Shown here: positions 11,735-23,550 of the stretch, piece after piece
How positions within the stretch are numbered: position 1 is the stretch's first letter
How the letters are laid out: each line of letters starts with the position of its first letter
NCBI GenBank assembly: GCA_022414725.1
Contig: JAJSRW010000068.1
Coordinates: 1-64,000, forward strand
DNA from: Microglena sp. YARC
Lineage: Eukaryota; Chlorophyta; Chlorophyceae; Chlamydomonadales; Chlamydomonadaceae
DNA: 64,000 nt
Direction: 5' to 3'
Notes under the pieces: model-generated
Databases searched by the model: none
The model's input: the letters and a program-made list of their open reading frames with translations, nothing else
Told to the model about the DNA's origin: nothing
Position numbers and translations under genes: made by a program

Positions 11735-13790
11735 GTGGGTCAGGCATGGGCAAATGACAAAAGGCTAATGTGGCGTTTGTGGGCATGCCTAATGTGGTGA
11801 AGAGTTCTTTGGTGGGAGCGTTGACCGCTGCCAGGGCAAAAGTGGATCAGGCATGGGCGAATGACAAAATGTGTAGCATGATTTACAGTACTTTTGAGCG
11901 CTGCCAGGGCCTTCGACCGCTACAGTAGTTCTGACTGCTGCCAGGGCCAAGGTAGGTCCGACCAGGCCAGAATTGATAAGTAGCATGTATCACAATTTAA
12001 AGTTATACCGCTGCCAGGGCCTTTGACCGCTGCCGCTATAGTCGTTCTGGCCACTGCCAGGGCCAAAGTGGGTCAGGCCAGGGCAAATGAATAAAGCATG
12101 TTGCATGGTTTATAGCAGTTTTGATCGCTGCCATGGCCTTTTAGCGCTGCCAGGGCCAAGGTGGGTGAGGCCAGGGCAAATGGCAAAAGTGTGTAGCATG
12201 ATTTACAATAGTTTAAACCGCAGCCAGGGCCTTTGACCGCTGCCGCTATAGTCGTTCTGGCCACTGCCAGGGCCAAGGGGGGTGAGGCCAGGGCAAATGG
12301 CAAAAGTGTGTAGCATGATTTACAGTAGTTTAAACCGCAGCCAGGGCCTTTGATTGCTGCCGCTATAGTCGTTCTGGCCACTGCCAGGGCCAAGGGGGGT
12401 GAGACCAGGGCAAATGGCAAAAGTGTGTTGCATGATTTACAGTAGTTTATACCGCTGCCAGGGCCAAGGTAGGTCTGGCCAGGGCGAATTGATAAGTAGC
12501 ATGTAGCATGATTTACAGTAGTTTGGACCGCTGCCAGGGCCAAGGTAGGTCAGGTCAGGGCGAATTGATAAGTAGCATGTAGCATGATTTACAGTAGTTT
12601 ATACCGCTGCCAGGGCCAAGGTAGGTCAGGCCAGGACGAATTGATAAGTAGCATGTAGCATGATTTACAGTAGTTTTAACCGCTGCCAGGCCTTTGACCG
12701 CTGCTGCTTTAGTGGTTCTGACCACTGCCAGGGCCAAGGTGGGTCTGGCCAGGGCTAATGATAATGGCAAAAGTATGTTGCATGATTTACAGTAGTTTGG
12801 ACCGCTGCCAGGGCCAAGGTAGGTCAGGCCACGGAACATGACTAAAGTATGTTGCATGATCTACAATACTTTTAACCGTTGCCAGGGCCTTTGCTCGGAG
12901 CGTTGACCGCTGCCAGGGCCAAGGTAGGTCAGGCCAGGACGAGTTGATAAGAAGCATGTAGCATGATTTACAGTAGTTTGGACCGCTGCCAGGGACTTTG
13001 ACCGCTGCTGTTATAGTAGTTCTGACCACTGCCAGGGCCAAGGGGGCTAAGGTCAGGGCAAATGGTAAAAGTTTGTAGCGTGATTCACAGTAGTTTTAAC
13101 TGCTGCCAGGGCCAAGGTGGGTCAGGCCAGGGCGAATTGATAAGTAGCATGTAGCATGATTGACAGTAGTTTTAACCACTGCCAGGGCCTTTACTGCTGC
13201 TGCTGCTATAGTGGTTCTGACCACTGCCAGGGCCAAGGTGGGTTAGGTCAGGGCAAATGGCAAAAGTGTGTTGCATGATCCACCCACCCACCCAGTTTAA
13301 CTGCTGCCAGGGCCAAGGTGGGTCAGGTCAGCACGAATTGATAAGAAGCATGTTGCTTGATTTACAGTAGTTTTAACCACTGCCAGGGCCTTTGACTGCT
13401 GCTGCTGCTATAGTGGTTCTGACCACTGCCAGGGCCAAGGTGGGTTAGGTCAGGGCAAATGGTGAAAGTGTGTTGCATGATTTACAATACTTTGACCGCT
13501 ACCAGGTCCTTAAACCGCTGCCAGGGCCAAGGTGGGTCAGGCCAGGGCGAATTGATAAGTAGCATGTAGCATGATTTACAGTAGTTTGGACCGCTGCCAG
13601 GCCCAAGGTGGGTCAGGCCAGGGCGAATTGATAAGTAGCATGTAGCATGATTTACAGTAGTTTGGACCGCTGCCAGGCCCAAGGTGGGTCAGGCCAGGCC
13701 AAATAAATGATTGAATAAATAGTATGCCTTTTTACGAGGCGTGAGTTTGAGGGGGCTGGCCCGTTTGCTTGTGCTGAGGCCAACCGCCAA
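11735..13790 (+). repeat. Array of exon-2 donor copies in Obg intron 2
   Basis: Units of 70-115 bp, each starting with GACCGCTGCCAGGGCCAAGGT (the last codons of exon 2 plus its donor) followed by a GGGTCAGGCCAGGGC-like block, GCAAATGACAAAAG, and GTAGCATGATTTACAGTAG. The first copy (11767-11845) is longest and still encodes N-V-A-F-V-G-M-P-N-V, with the P-loop region altered (GTGAAG in place of GGGAAG). About 21 donor-like copies occur here and five more after the SINE. Many keep GTAGGT or GTGGGT exactly. Confidence 0.85.
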
Positions 13791-13812
13791 TCAGCCCAAA
13801 TGACAGTAGCAA

Positions 13813-13996
13813 GGTAATGATAACGCCTGGTGGGGCGTGGTGTTCAGGGAGCCCGTCGTACGCGGGTGGGGAGCGGTCTCCTACCTCAACTGGACAAGCT
13901 ACTATTGCGGTTGACAACGACCTGCAAGGCCAAGAGCTCTTCATCCTCAAGCGATCTGGTCTACCACTAGACCATTGTATATCACTGAAAGGGGCT
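13813..13996 (-). mobile_element. SINE copy 3 inside the donor array
   Basis: The minus strand reads TTTCAGTGATATACAATGG, then TCTAGTGGTAGACCAGATCG (intact A box), AGCTCTTGGCCTTGCAGGTC, AGCTTGTCCAGTTGAGGTAG, GCGTACGACGGGC and CCCACCAGGCGTTATCATTA. There is no clear B box. This is the cleanest full-length body for comparison with the 44.2 kb copy. Confidence 0.7.
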
Positions 13997-14002
13997 GATG
14001 AT

Positions 14003-14185
14003 GGTAACATGTATTCTGGTTGAGTCACAATCCAATAGTAGCCCTAGCTGGCATGTATTCTGGTTGAGTGACAAACCAATGGTAGCCCTAGCTGGCATGT
14101 ATTCTGGTTGAGTCACAATCCTTTGGTAGCCCTAGCTGGCATGTATTCTGGTTGAGTCACAATCCTTTGGTAGCCCTAGCTGGGA
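14003..14185. repeat. Four-copy 48-50 bp tandem repeat
   Basis: The unit GCATGTATTCTGGTTGAGTC plus ACAATCC and TAGCCCTAGCTG is repeated four times head to tail between the SINE and the resumption of the exon-2 donor array. Confidence 0.8.
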
Positions 14186-14690
14186 GCCTTGACTGCTGCC
14201 AGGGCCAAGGTGGGCCAGGCCATGACAAATAGCAATAGCATGTATCATTTATAGCAGTTTGGACGGCTGTCAGGGCCTTTGACCGCTGCCAGGACCTTTG
14301 AGCGCTGCCAGGGCCAAGGTGGGTGAGGCCAGGGCAAACGGAAAAGTGTGTAGCATGATTTACAGTAGTTTATACCGCAGCCAGGGCCTTTGACCGCTGC
14401 CGCTATAGTCGTTCTGGCCACAGCCAGGGCCAAGGGGGGTGAGGCCAGGGCAAATGGCAAAAGTGTGTAGCATGGTTTACAGTAGTTTATACCGCCGCCA
14501 GGGCCTTCACTCGGAGCGTTGACCGCTGCCAGGGCCAAGGTGGGTCAGGCCAAGGCAAATGACAAAAGCATGTTGTATAATTTACAGTACATTTGACCGC
14601 TGCCAGGGCAAAGGTGGGTCAGGCCAGGGAAAAGGACAAAAGTATGTAGCATGGTTTATAGTAGTTCTGCCCACTCCCGGGGCCAAACCA
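14186..14690 (+). repeat. Exon-2 donor array, second segment
   Basis: Five further units of the GCTGCCAGGGCCAAGGTGGG array, with the same GTAGCATGATTTACAGTAG spacer, follow the SINE. The SINE and the 48 bp repeat therefore split a pre-existing array. Confidence 0.8.
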
Positions 14691-14715
14691 AACATAACCA
14701 AACCAAACCCCTTCC

Positions 14716-14791
14716 AAATTGAAATTGAAATTGTTACATCCGTGTAATACCGTTACTCACAGGACGTGAAGTTAAGGACACCATAGCGTCC
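14716..14791 (+). mobile_element. Solo terminal repeat of the long-TIR element
   Basis: GAAATTGAAATTGTTACATC followed by CGTGTAATAC and TCACAGGACGTGAAGTTAAG matches the inverted ends of the element at 29271-30258. No second end is present nearby, so this is a solo or truncated copy. Confidence 0.6.
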
Positions 14792-14957
14792 CTTCCAAAC
14801 CAAACCCCACCCAAACCAAAACAAAACTCAAACCCAAACCCCACCCAAACCAAAACAAACCAAGCCAAACCAAATTAAACCAATTCAATCCAAACCAAGC
14901 CAAAGCAAGCCAACTTCAGTATCTCAGCTCTCATTCCCTCTCATGCGCCAAACACAC
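14792..14957. repeat. CCAAA-rich low complexity in intron 2
   Basis: (CCAAAC)n-type DNA, AAACCAAACCAAAC with CCACCC variants. The same spacer type separates the exon-3 copies that follow. Confidence 0.7.
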
Positions 14958-17643
14958 CCATAGGTGGGATCCTACGCATTCACCAAAACAAAACAAACCC
15001 CACCCCAACCCACCCAAACAAAACACACCCATAGGTATCCTACGCCTTCACCACCTTGATGCCGCAACTGGTGACTATCCTATTCCCAGATGGTGCCACG
15101 CTCACTTCGGCTGATGTCCCAGGATTGATACCGGGGGCAAGTACGGAAACACCCACACCACACCCAAACCAAACCGATCAAACCCACAGGTGGGATCCCA
15201 CGCCTTCACCACCTTGATGCCTCAACTGGGGACCGTCCTGTTCCCAGATGGTGCCACGCTCACTTCGGCTGATGTCCCAGGATTGATACCGGGGGCCACC
15301 ACGGCAACACCCACACCGCACTCAAACCAAACCAAATCAATCAAACCCACAGGTGGGATCCTACGCCTTCACCACTTTGATGCCGCAACTGGGGACCGTC
15401 CTGTTCCCAGATGGTGCCACGCTCACTTCGGCTGATGTCCCAGGATTGATACCGGGGGCCAGTACGGAAACACCCACACCACACCCAAACCAAACCAAAC
15501 CAATCAAACCCACAGGTGGGATCCCACGCCTTCACCACCTTGATGCCTCAACTGGGGACCGTCCTGTTCCCAGATGGTGCCACGCTCACTTCGGCTGATG
15601 TCCCAGGATTGATACCGGGGGCCACCACGGCAACACCCACACCACACTCAAACCAAACCAAATCAATCAAACCCACAGGTGGGATCCTACGCCTTCACCA
15701 CCTTGATGCCGCAACTGGGGACCGTCCTGTTCCCAGATGGTGCCACGCTCACTTCGGCTGATGTCCCAGGATTGATACCGGGGGCCAGTAGGAAACACCC
15801 ACACCACACCCAAACCAAACCAAACCAATCAAACCCACAGGTGGGATCCCACGCCTTCACCACCTTGATGCCTCAACTGGGGACCGTCCTGTTCCCAGAT
15901 GGTGCCACGCTCACTTCGGCTGATGTCCCAGGATTGATACCGGGGGCCACCACGGCAACACCCACACCACACTCAAACCAAACCAAATCAATCAAACCCA
16001 CAGGTGGGATCCTACGCCTTCACCACCTTGATGCCGCAACTGGGGACCGTCCTGTTCCCAGATGGTGCCACGCTCACTTCGGCTGATGTCCCAGGATTGA
16101 TACCGGGGGCCAGTACGGAAACACCCACACCACACCCAAACCAAACCAAACCAATCAAACCCACAGGTGGGATCCCACGCCTTCACCACCTTGATGCCTC
16201 AACTGGGGACCGTCCTGTTCCCAGATGGTGCCACGCTCACTTCGGCTGATGTCCCAGGATTGATACCGGGGGCCACCACGGCAACACCCACACCACACTC
16301 AAACCAAACCAAATCAATCAAACCCACAGGTGGGATCCTACGCCTTCACCACCTTGATGCCGCAACTGGGGACCGTCCTGTTCCCAGATGGTGCCACGCT
16401 CACTTTGGCTGATATCCCAGGATTGATACCGGGGGCCAGTACGGCAACACCCACACCACACCCAAACCAAACCAAACCAATCAAACCCACAGGTGGGATC
16501 CCACGCCTTCACCACCTTGATGCCTCAACTGGGGACCGTCCTGTTCCCAGATGGTGCCACGCTCACTTCGGCTGATGTCCCAGGATTGATACCGGGCCAC
16601 CACGGCAACACCCACACCACACTCAAACCAAACCAAATCAATCAAACCCACAGGTGGGATCCTACGCCTTCACCACCTTGATGCCGCAACTGGGGACCGT
16701 CCTGTTCCCAGATGGTGCCACGCTCACTTCGGCTGATGTCCCAGGATTGATACCGGGGGCCAGTACGGAAACACCCACACCACACCCAAACCAAAACCAA
16801 ACCAATCAAACCCACAGGTGGGATCCCACGCCTTCACCACCTTGATGCCTCAACTGGGGACCGTCCTGTTCCAGATGGTTGCCACGCTCACTTCGGCTGA
16901 TGTCCCAGGATTGATACCGCAACACCAACCACACTCAAACCAAACCAAATCAATCAAACCACAGGTGGGATCCTACGGATGGTGCCACGCTCACTTTGGC
17001 TGATATCCCAGGATTGATACCGGGGGCCACGGCAACACCCACACCACACTCCAAACCAAACCAAATCAAACCCACAGTCAAACCCACCGTCCTGTTCCCA
17101 GATGGGCTGGTCCCCCACGCCTTCACCACCTTGATGCCGCAACTGGGGACCGTCCTGTTCCCAGATGGTGCCACGCTCACTTCGGCTGATGTCCCAGGAT
17201 TGATACCGGGGGCCAGTACGGAAACACCCACACCACACCCACATCACATCACACCCAAACCAAACCAAACCAAAACCAAACCAAACCAAACCAAACCAAT
17301 CAAACCCACAGGTGGGATCCTAAGCCTGCACCACCTTGATACCTCAACTGGGGACCGTCCTTTTCCCAGATGGTGGCACGCACACTACGGCTGATGTCCC
17401 TGGATTGACACAGGGGGCCAGTACGGCAACACCCACACCACACCCAAACCAAACCAAACCAAACCCCACCAACACCAACACCAAACCAAACCAAACCAAA
17501 CCAAACCAAACCAAACCAAACCAAACCAAACCAAACCAAACCAAACCCAAATAAAGGTGGGATCCTACGCCTTCACCACCCAACCCAACCAAACTAAATG
17601 CAGCCACTACCACCCAACCAAACCAAACCAAACACACCCACAG
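14958..17643 (+). repeat. Tandem array of Obg exon 3 copies (163 bp; A/B dimers)
   Basis: Near-complete copies start at about 15033, 15190, 15353, 15516, 15679, 15841, 16004, 16167, 16330, 16493, 16654, 16818, 17110 and 17312, with shorter pieces at about 14963, 16968 and 17554. Each has a CCCACAG|GTGGGATCC acceptor, encodes Y/H-A-F-T-T-L-M-P-Q-L-G through D-V-P-G-L-I-P-G-A, then passes into CCAAACC spacer. Two types alternate from 15190 to 16818: A (TCCTACGCC, GCCGCAACTGG, AGTACGGAAAC) and B (TCCCACGCC, CCTCAACTGG, ACCACGGCAAC), giving a ~325 bp higher-order unit. The unit length is 1 modulo 3, so read-through changes frame each time. None continues into the LGRGNAFLRH sequence of the true exon. 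Confidence 0.9.
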
Positions 17644-17892
17644 GTGGGATCCTACGCCTTCACCACCTTGATGCCTCAACTGGGGACCGTCCTGTTCCCA
17701 GATGGTGCCACGCTCACTACGGCTGATGTCCCTGGATTGATACAGGGCGCCAGCACGGGTCTGGGGCGTGGTAATGCGTTCTTGCGCCATGTGGAAAGGT
17801 CGCGCTGTTTGGCCCTGATTGTGGACCTTTCAGGGGGCCAGCCAGGCGCCTTGGTAGGGCTTAGCCCAGCTGCGCAGTTACAGGTTCTGCTG
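17644..17892 (+). CDS. OBG: Obg GTPase exon 3: switch I, G3, following helix
   Basis: The acceptor CCACAG|GTG follows on exactly from exon 2 (AAG|GTG, K-V-G-S-Y-A-F). The donor is CTG|GTAGGT and the length 249 bp (83 codons), phase 0. Residues 1-13 are VGSYAFTTLMPQL (switch I threonines), ~27-36 DVPGLIQGAS (G3, DxPG), ~39-48 LGRGNAFLRH, the conserved helix after G3 in Obg, then CLALIVDLSG and the QLQVLL helix entering exon 4. This is the only copy in the array that extends past GAS/GAT into TGLGRG, so it is the functional one. It differs from upstream copies by Q for P in GLIQG. Confidence 0.88.
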
Positions 17893-19865
17893 GTAGGTGG
17901 GGAGGGACAGGGGACAGGGGAGGGGGGGTGGCAAGTGGGGGGCCAGGCGCTTTGGTGGGGCTTAGCCCAGCTGCTCAGTTGCAGTTCTGCTGGTAGGTGG
18001 GGAGGGGCAGGGGCATGGGGGGGGGGGGGGGGGGGGAGGGTGGCAGAGGGAAGAGGGGGGGGGGAGGTTGTGCTGGTGGGTGGGGAGGGGCAGGGGAAGG
18101 GGAGGGAGAGGGGGGGAAGGTTATGCTGGTAGTTGGGGAGGGTAGAGATGGGGAGGGGGGGCGGGGCAAGTGGGGAGCCAGGCGCCTTGTGGGGCTTAGC
18201 CCAGCTGCGCAGTGACAGGTTCTGCAGGTGGGGTGGGGAGGGGGCAGGGGCAGGGGGGGGAGATTATGCTGGTAGGTGGGGAGGGGCAGGGGGAGAGGAG
18301 GGGGGGGGGGGGGGTATGCTGGTACGTGGGGAGGGGCAGAGATGGGGAGGGGGCGGGGGGGGGTATGCTGGTATGTGGGAGGGGCAGAGATGGGGAGGGG
18401 GCGGGGGCGGGTATGCTGGTACGTGGGGAGGGGAAGGGGGGTATGCTGGTACGTGGGGAGGGGAAGGGGGGTGGGGTGGGGGGTATGCTGGTACGTGGGG
18501 AGGGGAAGGGGGAGAGGGGGGGGGGGGGGGGGGGTATGCTGGTACGTGGGGAGGGGCAGAGATGGGGAGGGGGAGGGGGGGGGGGGGGGCATGCTGGTAC
18601 GTGGGGAGGGGCAGAGATGGGGAGGGGGGCGGGGGGGTATGCTGGTACGTGGGGAGGGGCAGAGATGGGGAGGGGCGGGGGGGGGGTATGCTGGTACGTG
18701 GGGAGGGAAGGGGGAGGGGGGTATGCTGGTACGTGGGGAGGGAAGGGGGGCAGGGGGGGTATCCTGGTACGTGGGAGAGGAAGGGGGGGTATGCTGGTAC
18801 GTTGGGAGGGAAGGGGGGGTATGCTGGTACACGGGGAGGGGAAGGGGAGAGGGGGGGGGGGGGGGGTATGCTGGTACGTGGGGAGGGGCAGAGATGGGAG
18901 GGGCGGGGGGGGGGGGGGGCATGCTGGTACGTGGGGAGGGCAGAGATGGGGAGGGGCGGGGGGGCATGCTGGTACGCGGGGAGGGGCAAAGATGGGGAGG
19001 GGGCGGGGGGGGGGGGGTATGCTGGATACGTGGGAGGGGCAGAGATGGGGAGGGGCAAGAGATGAGGGGCGGGGGGGGTATGCTGGTAATGGGGAGGGGC
19101 AGAGATGGGGAGGGGCAGGGGGGCGGGGTATGCTGGTACGTGGGGTGGGAAAGGGGGGGGGGGTATGCTGGAACGCTGGGAGGGGAAGGGGGGTATGCTG
19201 GTACGTGGGGAGGGGAAGGGGGGAGGGGGGGTATGCTGGTACGTGGGGGGGAACGGGGAGGGGGTATACTGAACGTGGGAGGGGAAGGGGGGGTATGCTG
19301 GTACGTGGGAGGGGAAGGGGGAGGGGGGGGGGGGGGGTATGCTGGTACGGGGGAGGGGCAGAGATGGGGAGGGGCGGGGGGGGGGGGGTATGCTGGTACG
19401 TGGGGGGGAAGGGGGGAGGGGGGGGGGCGTATGCTGGTACGGAGGGAGGGGCAGAGATGGGGAGGGGGCGGGGGGGGGGGGGGGGGGGGGGGGGGGGGCG
19501 CATGCTGGTACGTGGGAGGGGCAGAGATGGGGAGGGGGCGGGGGGGTATGCTGGTAGGGGGAGGGGCAAGAGATAGAGGGGGGGGGGGGGGCATGCTGGT
19601 ACGTGGGAGGGCAGAGATGGGGAGGGGCGGGGGGGGGTATGCTGGTAGGTGGGGAGGGGAAGGGGGGAGGGGGGGGTATGCTGGTAGGTGGGGAGGCAGG
19701 GGGAGAGGGGGGGGGGGGGGGTATGCTGGTACGTGGGGAGGGGCAGAGATGGGAGGGGGCGGGGGGGGTATGCTGGTACGTGGGGAGGGCAGAGATGGGG
19801 AGGGGGCGAGGGGCGAGGGGGGCATGCTGGTACGTGGGGAGGGGAAGGGGGGGGGGGGGGGGGGC
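17893..19865 (+). repeat. G-rich donor-bearing minisatellite in Obg intron 3
   Basis: First come two longer copies of the exon 3 end (TTAGCCCAGCTG then TTCTG|GTAGGTGGGGAGG, about 17960-18005 and 18195-18240). Then about 37 units of 30-75 bp of the form TATGCTGGTACGTGGGGAGG plus GGCAGAGATGGGGAGGGG and a G run. CTG|GTACGTGGGG in each unit descends from the exon 3 donor CTG|GTAGGTGGGG. G runs reach ~30. The G-tract density predicts G-quadruplexes on the coding strand. Long Gly/Arg (plus) and Pro (minus) frames are repeat translations. Confidence 0.88.
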
Positions 19866-21060
19866 ACGTCTTCTCTACTATTTGATTTCTCTTCTCGAAA
19901 CTTTCAGCTTAGATCCCTAGTTCTCACTGCCCGGAAAGAAGCTTTTATTTGTACACCCTACCCAACACCAACCACCCTACAACACAACACAACACAACAC
20001 GAACCAAGCCTTTGATTAGAAGTAAGTGTCCTGTATGCGTTTGTGTACCTACTACCCAACACCAACCACCTACAACACAACACAACACCAAACACATCCC
20101 ACCCTGCAACACAACACAACACAACACCAAACACATCCCACCCCTCAACACAACACAACACAACACCAAACACATCCCACCCTACAACACAACACAACAC
20201 CAAACACATCCCACCCTACAACACACAACACCAAACATCCACCCTACAACACAACACAACACGACACGAAACACATCCCACCCTACAAACACAACACAAC
20301 ACGACATCCCACCTACAAACACAACACAACACGACACGAAACACATCCCACCCTACAACACAACACAACACACGAAACACATCCCACCTAACAACACAAC
20401 ACAACACGGACCTACAACACAACACACACGAACCACTCCCACCCTACAACACAACACAACACGACACGAAACACATCCCACCCTACAACACAACACAACA
20501 CCAAACACATCCCACCCTACAACACAACACAACACGACACGAAACACATCCCACCCTACAACACAACACAACACCAAACACATCCCACCCTACAACACAA
20601 CACAACACGACACGCAAACACATCCCACCCTACACACAACACAACCAACAACGAAACACATCCCACCCTACAAACACCAACAAACACGACACGAAACACA
20701 TCCCACCCTACAACACAACACAACACCAAACACATCCCACCCTACAACACAACACAACACGACACGAAACACATCCCACCCTACAACACAACACAACACG
20801 AAACACATCCCACCCTACAACACAACACAACACGACACCAAACACATCCCACCCTACAACACATTAGAACACACCACCCTACAACACAACACAACACCCA
20901 ACACAACACCTAACACAGCCACCCTACTACACAACACACACACCCTACACCACAGCAGAACACACCACCCTACACCACCCACCCTACAACACAACACAAC
21001 TCAACACCCAACACACTCACCCTACACCACAGCAGAACACACCACCCTACACCTGACCCA
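19866..21060. repeat. ACAAC-rich ~42 bp tandem array in intron 3
   Basis: About 90 bp of ordinary sequence (19866-19960) leads into an array of CATCCCACCCTACAACACAA plus CACAACACGACACGAAACA units from 19966 to about 21050. No exon edge is recognised in the units. Confidence 0.8.
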
Positions 21061-23550
21061 ATCCTGACACACCCTGCTTTTCTGTCAGGAAGAGTTGCTC
21101 AACTATTCCTCCACAACATAACACACCAATATTCACCACACCACAGCACAGCTGCACCCATCCTACACCCGACACAACACACCAACCTGTACTACAACAC
21201 AACACAACACACCAGCCTGCACTACACCGCAACACAACACCACCCATCCTACACCACAACACAACACACAATCCAACACCACACACCCTACACCAAAACA
21301 CAACCCAGGACAAGACAACACCAAGCACCACCCTCCCTACAACACAACACACCAACCTGCACTACACCACAGCACAACACACCAACCTGCACTACACCAC
21401 AACACAACACACCAACCTGCACTACACCACAACACAACACACTAACCTGCACTACACCACACCACAACACACCAACCTGCACTACACCACAACACAACAC
21501 GCAACACCACCCATCCTACAACACAACACAACACACAATCCAACGCCACCCACCCTACACCACACCACAACACAATCCAGCACAAGATAGCACCAAGCAC
21601 CACCCTACATCTAAACACACCACACCACCCTACACCACAACACAACACCCAACACCCTAACGCACCCAACACCCTAACGCACCCAACACCCTAACGCACC
21701 CTACACCCAACACCCTACACCCAACACCCAACACCCAGCACCCAACACCCAACACCCTAACGCACCCAACACCCAACACCCAACACCCTAACGCACCCAA
21801 CACCCTAACGCACCCAACACCCTAACGCACCCTACACCACACCACTCCACGCCAACCTCCACCACACTACAACAAATCACAACAGCCTCCACCACACCAC
21901 AACACACCACCGAACACCACCCTACCTCCTAACACCACCCGCCCTACACCACACCACATCACACCACCCAACACCACCCTAACACCTAACACCACCCGCC
22001 CTACACCACACCACTCCACACCATCCTCCGCCACACCACACCACACCAACCTCGACCACAACACAACACCTAACACCACCCACCCTACAACACAACACAA
22101 CACACCAACCTCCACCACACCATCCTCCGCCACACCACACCAACCTCGACCACATCACAACACAACACCTAACACCACCCACCCTACAACACAACACACC
22201 AAGCCAGCCTCCACCACACCATAACACACCACCCAAAAACACCCACCCCAATCCCATCACACCCTGCTGTGCTACCAGGATGATCTGACCACCTATTGCA
22301 ACACCCTTAACCACACCACACAACCCTACCCACCCCATATAAAATCCACCATCCACAATCCACCACCCACCACCCACTACCCACCATCCACCAACCACTA
22401 CCCACCAATCACTATCCACCATACACCGTACACAACCCTACATCCACCCAAATCTCAACACAACACAACACCCTCCACCACTACACAACACCCTACATTA
22501 CACCAAACCACACAGCCCTACCCACCTCAATCTCAACACAACACAACAACAAAACAACGTCACCCTCCGCCACTACACAACACCCTACACCACACCACAC
22601 GACCCTTCCCACCCCAATCTCAACACAACACAACACCCTCCACCACTACACAACACCCTACACCACAACACACAACCCTACCCACCCCAATCGCAACACA
22701 ACACCACACCCTCCACCACTACACCACACCCTACACCACACCACACAACCCTACACCACACACAACACTAGACAACCTACCCAGCATAGCCCAATCTCAA
22801 CACAACACAACACCCTCCACCATTACACAACATTATACACCACACAACTATACCCACCATAATCTCAACACAACACAACACCCTACACCACTACACAACA
22901 CCCTACACCACACCACACAATTCTGCCCACCATAATCTCAACACAACAAAACACAACACCCTACACCACTACACAACACCCTGCACCACACCACACAACT
23001 CTACCCACCCTAATCTCAACACAACACCCTACACCACTACACAACACCCTACACCACAACACACAACTCTACCCACCCTAATCTCAACACCCTACACCAC
23101 ACCACACAACTCTACCCACCCTAATCTCAACACAACACAACACAACACCCTACACCACAACACACAACTCTACCCACCCTAATCTCAACACAACACAACA
23201 CCCTACACCACTACACAACACCCTACACCACTACACAACACCCTACACCACAACACACAACTCTACCCACCCTAATCTCAACACCCTACACCACACCACA
23301 CAACTCTACCCACCCTAATCTCAACACAACACAACATCCTACACCCTACACCACTACACAACACCCTACACCACACCACACAACCCTACCCACCCCAATC
23401 TCAACACAACCTGCTTTGCTTTCAGTAGGATGTGCCTACCTGTCATCACACCCTGCTGAGCTGTCAGTAGGATGCGCTGACCTGTGCCACCACCCTACAA
23501 CACCCTACCTCTACCCACCCCAAACCCAACGGCCCCTGTTGTTCTTTTAG
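21061..23550 (+). repeat. CA-rich arrays with four decoy copies of the exon 4 acceptor
   Basis: Tandem CA-rich DNA (CTACACCACAACACAACAC; later TCTCAACACAACACAACACC units) is interrupted by short blocks resembling the exon 4 boundary: CTGTCAG|GAAGAGTTGCTC at 21089, TACCAG|GATGATCTGACC at 22279, TTTCAG|TAGGATGTGCC at ~23426 and TGTCAG|TAGGATGCGCTG at ~23468. The first two still encode E-E-L-L-N-Y-S and D-D-L-T-T-Y-C, close to the true E-E-L-A-T-Y-S. Each is preceded by CACACCCTGCT-like sequence. Minor AACACCCTAACGCACCC repeats lie at 21650-21830. Confidence 0.75.

Noticed and set aside
14958..17643. Mutually exclusive alternative exons in the Obg array
   Set aside because: Upstream copies have good acceptors but no phase-0 donor (GT only in the A type, giving phase 1) and lack the LGRGN helix, so swapping them in would break the protein. 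RNA could still show otherwise.
17975..20015. Very long open frames (Pro/Thr/Ser-rich on minus, Gly/Arg-rich on plus) at 18-20 kb
   Set aside because: Both follow from the G-rich minisatellite, whose units lack stop codons in several frames. The HTSIPP-type repeats resemble extensins only by composition.
20026..21067. His/Thr/Asn-rich and Cys/Val-rich frames in the ACAAC array
   Set aside because: Repeat translations; the same peptide pattern appears in all frames.
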